Part shown: piece by piece, positions 53,921-61,398 of the stretch | How the letters are laid out: the number at the start of each line of letters is the position of its first letter | Numbering within the stretch: the stretch's first letter is position 1 | NCBI GenBank assembly: GCA_032718475.1 | Contig: JAUCBJ010009097.1 | Coordinates: 62,001-126,000 of the forward strand | DNA length: 64,000 bases | Origin: Nemertoderma westbladi | Taxonomy: Eukaryota > Xenacoelomorpha > Nemertodermatida > Nemertodermatidae | Reading direction: 5' to 3' | Made by a program: the position numbers and the translations under genes | Notes under the pieces: model-generated | The model's database searches: none | The model's input: only the letters and a program-made list of their open reading frames with translations | Told to the model about the DNA's origin: nothing

Positions 53921-55117
53921 ATGGCAGAGAGACTAGTCAAGAAGAGAAAGACAGAGAGGAGTGGAAAGGAGATACTAGTAGACTTCACGCAAAGGCATCC
54001 GGAAGAGAAAACGAGGGGATACTACGAGCCATTAGCAAAGGGTCACAAAGCGCGGGCGCTGCAGGACCACTTCAGGGAGATGCACGAGAGGCGACTGGTC
54101 AGGACCTACGGGACACCGTCGCTGGACAACGCGATCCTCGAGCATTTTCGCTACGTGGTGAAGGGAGATGAAGCGAAGTTTAGGATACCAAAGTATCCGA
54201 GAGAACCACTGAGAAAGGACTGGAGGAGGTTTGTAGAGTCCGTAAACAGGGGAGGAAACATGGTCCTAGACGACGAGGGGACTGTGGAGGACGAAGAGGG
54301 TTCGAGAAGAGGGTCGGCGGGGTCGGCCAGAACCATACTACTGCATTTGGCTACACCAAATCGAGACATATTCCTATTCGATCTAGGAACGTACAGCAAG
54401 AAGAGCGGGCCGAAGTTAAACTGGTTGCCAAGGGCGGTGCAAGACCTAGTAAGGGAGAAGACAATGGTGAAGGTGGGATTGGCGATCCACAACGATGCGG
54501 AGAGGATCGTCGGACCGGAGACCCCCAACCTCCTGGACATGCAAGCGGTCTATATGGCCATGACAGGGTCAGACGGGTTGGGATTGGTAGAGAAGACAGG
54601 ACATTGCGGAGCAGTGGTGATGGGCCATCTCATGGGACTCGTCTGCCACAAGCCAATGGACTGGGGTAAGTTCCGGGAGGAGTACGGAGCGGAGCTGGCG
54701 AACTCGCTGAAATGGGGAGCGAGGCCAGGGAAACAGGAGGTGTATCAATTCCGGAGAGGAGCAATAAAGATATATCAGAAGAGATATATCCTACAGGAGG
54801 ATTGGATAATGATAGGTTTACTAAACCTATTCATGGCCGTGGTTATCGGAAGAGAGCCAATGGCGTTTCTGCTATCAGGATCACCCCTGAACTACAGAAG
54901 AGCCTTCATGGTGGCCTTCGAAGGTCTGGTAGACCACCCGGGGCTGAAGGGCGAGTCGGTGTACTACAACAGCCGGCATCAAGTAGACAGGGAGGTGGAT
55001 ACACCATATCAGAGGTGGGAGAAGCTGGAAGCAGATAGAGTTGAGAAGAAGCGACTGGAAGAAGTCGCCAGACGAGAAAGGAGGGAGGCAGACGAAAGAG
55101 AGGCGGAGGCTAGGTGA
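53921..55117 (+). CDS. Additional BEL ORF: RNase D/WRN-like 3'-5' exonuclease domain (putative)
   Basis: The frame is open from 53876, but the first ATG is at 53921, giving 398 codons. A basic helix opens it (LVKKRKTERSGKEIL). The central part reads like a DEDD 3'-5' exonuclease: MVLDDEGT supplies a DxE motif (Asp codon 54269, Glu 54275); ILLHLATPNRDIFLFDLGTY resembles the following strands; VKVGLAIHNDAERI supplies motif II Asp (54494); LLDMQAVYMAMTG parallels the DTQ segment of RNase D. The expected Y-x3-D of motif III appears as YQFRR (54743-54757), with Arg in place of Asp, so activity is doubtful. The C-terminus is a charged coiled coil. Not env: no signal peptide or membrane anchor pattern. 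The fold is inferred by eye and needs a profile search. Confidence 0.55.
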   Translation: MAERLVKKRKTERSGKEILVDFTQRHPEEKTRGYYEPLAKGHKARALQDHFREMHERRLVRTYGTPSLDNAILEHFRYVVKGDEAKFRIPKYPREPLRKDWRRFVESVNRGGNMVLDDEGTVEDEEGSRRGSAGSARTILLHLATPNRDIFLFDLGTYSKKSGPKLNWLPRAVQDLVREKTMVKVGLAIHNDAERIVGPETPNLLDMQAVYMAMTGSDGLGLVEKTGHCGAVVMGHLMGLVCHKPMDWGKFREEYGAELANSLKWGARPGKQEVYQFRRGAIKIYQKRYILQEDWIMIGLLNLFMAVVIGREPMAFLLSGSPLNYRRAFMVAFEGLVDHPGLKGESVYYNSRHQVDREVDTPYQRWEKLEADRVEKKRLEEVARRERREADEREAEAR

Positions 55118-55141
55118 GAGGATTACGGGTTCGAGGCCTAA

Positions 55142-56470
55142 AACTTGGACGAGCTGAGGTGGGGATCAGGGAGCTCGGGCGAGTTTCTGGGGGAGGAGCT
55201 AGGATGGACGGAAGAATCGCCGAAACAGTCGACATCAGGATTGCAAGCGATGCCCATGCCAGCGGGCTCTAAGGGCGATTTTGTGAGAAAGGGACCGAGA
55301 GAACAGGAAGGATGGAAAATTACGGGTAGGAGCCATGGCGGAAAGGGACAAAGTGGGTCTGCCGGGATACCGGGTCTGGCTCCACTCCCAGCGGGGGAAG
55401 AGGATGACGATGAGCTCGGGGAGATGCCGCCCATTGAGAGGATCGGCCACTCAGACATGGACTGGGTTGGCGGGAGAGTGGTGACAGCCAGTGGGGCGAG
55501 GGCCTTCTGGGATAAACCCGGCAAGCGGACCTGGGTGCACGAGGAGCCGGCGATGGATTTCGCGGGGAGCATCATCAGGTTGGGTGAGCAACCGGGAACG
55601 GCACCACGGCTAGTATTTGGAGAGACGATGCCAAGGCAGGAGGAGGACGTAGACATGGATAGGGACGTTAACGTCCAGAAGTTTGCTTACCAACGGCTCC
55701 ACAGAGCTAGGAGACCGCTCGGGGCAAAAGATGACTTGGGGCGGGATGCGTTGATACACGGCTGTGATTACTGCGGGAGGCTGACTCACCAGGAAAAGAG
55801 CTGTTTGTATCGATTCCAGAAGGGGACGAGGTGCCTCTACTGCCGCGAGTCGAGCCATCGGATGGGAGTGTGTCCGAGGTTGTACAACCGCTGCTCAAGG
55901 TGTAACTTCCGAGGGCACTATGGGCGCCAGTGAGACTGGATGGATGACGAGGAGAAGTTTAAGATCTTCGAGGAGTGGGCCGACGTCGGCGTTATTACAC
56001 GACAGAGAATGAAGGCCCGGGAGTTCCGGTGGGGTTTCTTCAACATCAATCAGGAAGTCCATCTGGAGATTATTAAGAGGAGACTTCCATTTACATACCA
56101 AGAGGTAGCGACAGCGGCGTCGTATGGAGGAGTCATCAACACGCAGAGGTATTTGGATAGATGGACACCGGAGAACAGAGGAGAGTTTAGAGATTTTCTG
56201 GCGGAGCACGTGCCGCAAACCATGAAAATGATCTTGTGGGACGCTACCAGGGGGAAGCAGGAGGGGCATTCGGAAGGGCCACCTGCAAAGCGTTACCGGG
56301 AGCTAATAACACCAGCGCCCAAAGAATCGACCATGGGAATTAGCAAGGCGGTAACGGCAAGAATGAGGAGTCTCAGAGAGGAGAAGCCAGAGGGAAGGAA
56401 GCGACCCAGACAGGACGATGATAGAGGGAAAGAACTAAGATGGTTCCCGAGGACGGGAGGAGCGAACTAG
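55142..56470 (+). pseudogene. Continuation of the additional ORF: triple CCHC zinc-knuckle protein with in-frame TGA
   Basis: It is in the same frame as the preceding ORF, after TGA (55115-55117), seven codons and TAA (55139-55141); no ATG precedes residue 36. A Gly/Glu/Pro-rich part is followed by two perfect CX2CX4HX4C knuckles (from 55763 and 55832) and a third beginning at 55892 whose final Cys position is the TGA at 55931-55933. The frame then stays open for 179 codons to 56470: FEEWADVGVITRQRMKAREF, RRLPFTYQEVATAASYGGV, ending in a basic tail. Knuckles bind single-stranded RNA or DNA. I infer that 53921-56470 was once one 850-codon protein. Confidence 0.6.
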
Positions 56471-57185
56471 GACTCAGAGGGGGAGATGTGGGCGTGCCTG
56501 GAAGGCACCACATGTGAAGTAATACGAACTCCTAAGTGCAAAATTAATTAAGTGCAATTAGGATGTACGTATGTAATAATCAATATAATTAGAATATAAT
56601 TATAATGAATATAATCAAAGTAATTACTATAGTCATATATAACCTTTTTCCAACTAACTACTGGGACTGGGGACCAATTGACTATGACAGGAGGACGGGA
56701 GACTAGACGAATCACATTTCTTGAGTGCGACGGCACAAAAGGGGAGGGTGAGGCTCGTCAGGAGTGAGTGGAGTGAAACGTGGGTTGAGTATAGGAGTAT
56801 GAGGGAAGTATGGAGAGGAGGTGTTGACGTCTGTAGAAGCTAGAGGGGTGCAATTCAAATGTGGGGAGCGAGCAGTAAGAGAGAGAGTAAGGGACAATAG
56901 GGTCCATAAGAGATAGAGTAGAGTGACGTTAGAGTGAGTTCAGAGCGAAGTCGTATAAAATTGTGTGAAAAGGAGTCCACAAATTGTCTTGAACAGAGAC
57001 GTCAGATATCTTGGTGCAACATAGTTCGCGATTGCACCAAGGAGGGGTAGCAATATCATACCCAGGGGGGCGGCCTGGAAAGCCGACCCCAAGAAAAGAA
57101 CTCCACCCCACACCCGATATTAGATTGGGTCCCAGCGGTCCCAGCGGCACTTGAGGTTGGTGCTATCTTCTCACCGGGAAGATAG
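56471..57185. other. 3' untranslated region of the BEL element
   Basis: No gene. 57030-57180 matches the inverse of 13480-13640 in the deleted relative (GGTGTGGGGTGGAGTT, GCGGCCTGGAAAGCCGAC). 56590-56640 is AT-rich. A GAGAGTAAG-rich stretch spans 56860-56935. Confidence 0.6.
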
Positions 57186-57197
57186 CATGGGGGGGAG
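57186..57197 (+). promoter_or_regulatory. Polypurine tract of the 13.8 kb BEL element
   Basis: CATGGGGGGGAG directly precedes the 3' LTR. The G-rich purine run is the likely plus-strand primer site. Confidence 0.7.
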
Positions 57198-57852
57198 TGT
57201 AAGCGGATTCAATTCCACTTCATTACCCACCAGAAAATGGGACTAGTGGCATTTTAGCAATATGTTGGAGATACGAGATTACCAATATCAATCTCGTATC
57301 ATAACCAACATTGGGGGGGGGGGGGGGGGTGGGACACAAGCCCCAAAGCCACATACAAAGGTTAGAGGTCAAACCACCTCGGAGGGAAGGCAGCTAGTAG
57401 AGGCTAGCAGCAGAGGGGAAATACTCCCAGAGAGTGCCAAGATGACAAGTAGTATATTAGCCAATAGAGGGGAGGGAAGCACATGATAGGGAACAGGAAA
57501 GCATCTATTGGGTAGAGGGCCAAAGTAGAGTAAGAAGGTGAACCAATATTCAATGTATTAATCATATATTATCCTACAATACTGGTTTACCGGTCAGTCG
57601 TGTTATTCAGTTATTTAGTGCAGACCGGTCATAGTAAATGACCGCCACCGTCATACCGGTAGCAATTTATCTGTATTTCTGCTTATCTCACATTACTGAT
57701 TGTGCTATTATTGCCCATATTTACTAATATCAAAAGACAACAGGAACTTTACTGTTTTCTCAGTCGGCCTCGGCCAAAGCTAACAGCACGATCCCCAGCA
57801 GAACGGTGACGCGTACTTTACCAATCCGGTCGGGATCTCTGATCCCGTCACA
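57198..57852 (+). repeat. 3' LTR of the 13.8 kb BEL element
   Basis: 655 bp, matching 44011-44659 with about 20 substitutions and a longer G-run (57313-57330). The LTR hairpin is at 57271-57299. It ends CACA and is followed by the GCAGA target duplication (57853-57857). Confidence 0.9.
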
Positions 57853-57857
57853 GCAGA

Positions 57858-58529
57858 TGATGGCTGCTTTTGCGCAGTCTAGCTGCACTTACGTTGTGTT
57901 AAATCCTCTTTTTATTCCACCTGTCATAATAATTATGCAGTAAAGTAATTTTATTATTTAATAATAATATAATGTCAGATTGTTTGAGAAATGTATGTGT
58001 TTATACTTTATATATGAACGAGAAAGAAATCCATAATGCCAGCCTGCTCCCCTGGCCTGTGCGTGCAGCCAGACACGAACATATTGTTCGGCTAGAAGCT
58101 AGAAGCTCTAGCCAGGTAATCTCTGATTAAATGTAGTGCCAAATGACACCCATAATGTAATTGTAAATCTTTTGAATATACGACGTCTGAGTTCTTTATA
58201 ACACCATGTATATGAATGTCACTAGTACTTACGTTATATTCTTACGGAATATTATTCGCAGTAGGTTTCTAGTTCGAAATCGCGAGAGTAGTACTCTAGG
58301 GTACAACCATACAGCGTTGTCGTGGCTTTTATATGAGTTATTGAATAGTAAATAGAATAAAAAAACCCGCCATTAATTGAGTTTGGTAAATTGAGGAATT
58401 ATAAATTATGTAATTATATTCTTTAATCCAACATATGGAATTAATAATTTATAAAATAGCTAAAATAATTAATTATAAAATGTATATCTACTAATAATTA
58501 AAAATGCAGTTAAACGAGTTCGAGGAGGC
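57858..58529. other. Stretch right of the BEL element, nothing recognised
   Basis: AT-rich flank without a credible ORF. No repeat structure was seen beyond short A/T runs. Confidence 0.4.
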
Positions 58530-59345
58530 GAGCTTATATGTTAATAGCTCAGGTGTCGGTCGGGGGTTCTATACTCATGAGGTACAGGGCGCACCTTAAT
58601 ACTGATAAGTTGGTTGGAATTCCAGGGCATTGTGAATAATGTGCGGCCGAGGTAGCGTTACTGTTACATAACCAACAAACACAGTTATCCATGGTCCTCC
58701 AGCAGTTGTGCTTCTTACACAATCGATGATGGCAGCCATTGGCGATTAGCTGGGCTGCGGCTCTGGGGCTTTGCGGCGGAACACAGTTAGGGACACGAGA
58801 TTTATTTCTGCACCATCGCAGTTATCGATTGCGTTTAGTACTGCAGTTGAGGATGAGTACTTACTAATGCCGCACCATAGTTTGTAATAGAAGGCTCTTA
58901 CGCGATGTACATGTTCTAGTTGCGGTATGTTTTCCAGTGAGGTAAAAACGGTGCATCCATATGTTGCTGAGGGGTAGACTACTGAGGTCCATAGCCGCTT
59001 TGTTGAGTCTAGCGATATATGTTACATATTTGCTTTAGTTGCAATACAGATGGAGCTGGCCACACCCTTTTTGTATAAGTGCTGATAGTGCGCGGATGGT
59101 CCATTTTTTGTGGAGAGAATGACGCCTAGGTAGTGAAAAGTGGTTTTGAATTCAAGTTTGGAGCCATTGTAATATAATATGTCCCTTTGAGCTAACCGTC
59201 CACCTTTGCGAAATTTTACAACTTTTGATTTTGATAGGTTGACCGTGAGGTCGTTGACCCGGCAGTAATTAGATAACCTGTCTAGAGCGTCCTGAGTGGT
59301 CTCAATTGAATCCCCAACTATGACAAGATCATCTGCATACATAAT
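58530..59345 (-). pseudogene. LINE reverse transcriptase fragment
   Basis: The minus strand reads LVIMYADDLVIVGDSIETTQ (active site YADD, about 59300-59345), then LSNYCRVNDLTVNLSKSKVV, FHYLGVILSTKNG, and after a stop SLDSTKRLWTSVVYPSATYG and CGISKYSSSTAV. These are the palm, thumb and post-thumb parts of a Jockey/I-type LINE. The 5' part has been replaced by the 12-bp minisatellite. Confidence 0.7.
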
Positions 59346-59495
59346 AACAAGGCAGAGGGCTCCCAGAGGGCTCCCAGAGGGCTCCCATGAGACAGAGGGC
59401 TCCCAGAGGGCTCCCAGAGGGCTCCCATGAGACAGAGGGCTCCCAGAGGGCTCCCAGAGGGCTCCCAGAGGGCTCCCAGAGGGCTCCCATGAGAA
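59346..59495. repeat. 12-bp minisatellite abutting the LINE fragment
   Basis: The unit GGGCTCCCAGAG repeats about twelve times, interrupted by GGGCTCCCATGAGACAGA at regular intervals. On the minus strand it translates as GSPLGALWEPS repeats, in frame with the RT fragment, giving a spurious 161-codon ORF. Confidence 0.9.
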
Positions 59496-61194
59496 TGGAT
59501 GGAACATTATATTATAGGAATTATAGGAACATCATTTGTGTATTGAAACATAATAAATTGAAATATATCGCATGTTAATTATACATTAAATTACGTGGGT
59601 GATACTTATTTTTATGTTCACCAATATATTATCAATAAGTTTAGTTACAATAAAATTAAACATAATAATCTATACAATACACTGTTTAAAACACTTGGAC
59701 TTAATTTACGGTATATTTCATTATATACGGTTAAAAAATGTAAATGATAATAATATTAATTTATTACATTAAACAGTTCGAAAGTTGATAATGTGAGATA
59801 ATCAAAAACTTTATATGTGATTGGTTGATAATACATGACAATCTAAGAGTTTTCAATTACTATTGGTTCTGGTAGTTGTCCAGGTAAGTTATTTTGGTTG
59901 TCAACATTTTTTCCAATTAAATAATAGGTCATAAGTTCACCCTTTCCTTTCACCATTACTTTTCCACGTTGCTCGAAAATAAAACCGTAAATCTCCAACA
60001 AATTCTTGGTTTTCTCCACAACCTATAAGATAAACAATATTGAATTCGCAAGAAATATTTGATGATTTAAAATAAGCAATGAAATATTTAATGTGGATCA
60101 TATTTAATACATCTACCAACTCAATATTTGACACAGTGATAATTGTTGTAATAGGGATTACAAACTGCATATTTCGATATGAAAACTTTAATTATCGTGG
60201 CGTGACGCCGCTCTTAAATTCGCACAGGAGATAGTAGTAGTAACCGTATTTTAAGCCCGCTTACTTTCGTGGATCGCCCCACAAGTAGTACCTGTACCAG
60301 TACATAATTTACATATGTAGTACTAATCACACAATCATCCACTTCCACTCCTTTGCTGACTTTTCCTGAGTCTAACTACTCTACTATATCCTAATGCAGT
60401 CCCCAGCTAATATATCCTAATGATAGCCCAAAAAATTTAGAAATTCAACACACCTATTAAATAATGAAAAAATGTGTACAAAATGGCATGATCAATATCA
60501 CTATGCTTTAATTTTAATGGAACTAGATCCACAGCTAGTAGTGCGAACTTTAGAATTATGATATGGAGGCGCCAGCAGGTTGAACAATTATAGAAAATGG
60601 TATTAGTAATAAATAGTGAGTAGTTTTAAAATTTTCAACTGCTCATGTAAAAAAAAAAGCGAATTTTACGCATATGCCCAACCCAGATGCCTGTATGCCC
60701 TTGGTGAATGCGTATTTTTGTGGTCAAACTGGGCTATTCTGTGGTCGTTTTCGGCCAAATTATTCCTCAACTGGCAGGAAACTGTATTACTGTATTACAT
60801 CAGTTGCACCATCAGACTCAGTCTGTTCAAACTGACACTTAGGTTTGGAAGGACATTGACCAGTCTGCGTTTCTCCAGTCTGCTGCTAGAGGGCGAAATG
60901 ATACTTTGTAGTTATCTACGACAGCATAGTTTGTATCTGTACGGAGTCGCAGTGTCGACTGCAGTTCGCCGCTAGATGGCAAAATATCTGAAAGTGAACA
61001 TCTTCTCCAACTATGATATTTACAATCCATTTAGACTGAAAATTGCTATCATCTACTACAGCATAGGTGGTATCTTTACAGAAATGCAGCGCCGTGTGCA
61101 TTACACCAATATGCAGGTAGAGTGTGAAATTTCTGAAAGTTAACATTTTCTCGAACTTTTGTTATTTACTTACAATTGCTGTTAATGTAAAGGC
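59496..61194. other. Unassigned stretch
   Basis: AT-rich to 60170. A few short ORFs have no recognisable features. At about 60890-61145 two diverged copies of a unit of about 180 bp are visible (CTACKACAGCATAGKTKGTATC). No gene is supported. Confidence 0.4.
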
Positions 61195-61370
61195 TTTTGC
61201 GGATATAACCAGTCATTTTTCTCCGCAATGAACTGTTTAGTTGCTTTAGCGGACATAACAAGCCATTTTTCCCGCAAAGTACTGTGTAGGTGTTTTAGCG
61301 GACATAAAAAGCCATTTTTTCTGTATGTGTACTTTAGCGGACATAACAAGCCATTTTATGCCGCAATACG
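61195..61370. repeat. Short tandem repeat with GCGGACATAACAAGCCATTTTT
   Basis: Four diverged units of about 35-55 bp each carry TTTAGCGGACATAACAAGCCATTTTT, with CCGCAA between some of them. The 65-codon plus-strand ORF here is a product of the repeat. Confidence 0.6.
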
Positions 61371-61398
61371 CCAAATACTCTTAACACAGTGTAATTCA

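Larger units (their letters stand above)
44011..57852 (+). mobile_element. Complete BEL/Pao LTR retrotransposon with additional 3' ORF
   Basis: The element is 13.8 kb, flanked by the 5-bp direct duplication GCAGA (44006-44010 and 57853-57857). LTRs at both ends begin TGTAAGCGG and end CA and differ at roughly 3% of positions, so the insertion is not brand new. The order is gag, zinc knuckle, protease, RT, RNase H, integrase, then a non-env region with exonuclease-like and CCHC domains. Gag and pol are broken by many frameshifts. The gene order and the DUF1759 gag core place it in BEL/Pao. Confidence 0.93.

Noticed and set aside
53876-55117. Interpretation of the additional BEL ORF as an envelope protein
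   Set aside because: No signal peptide, no furin-like site, no C-terminal membrane anchor, and the second part carries nucleic-acid-binding zinc knuckles.
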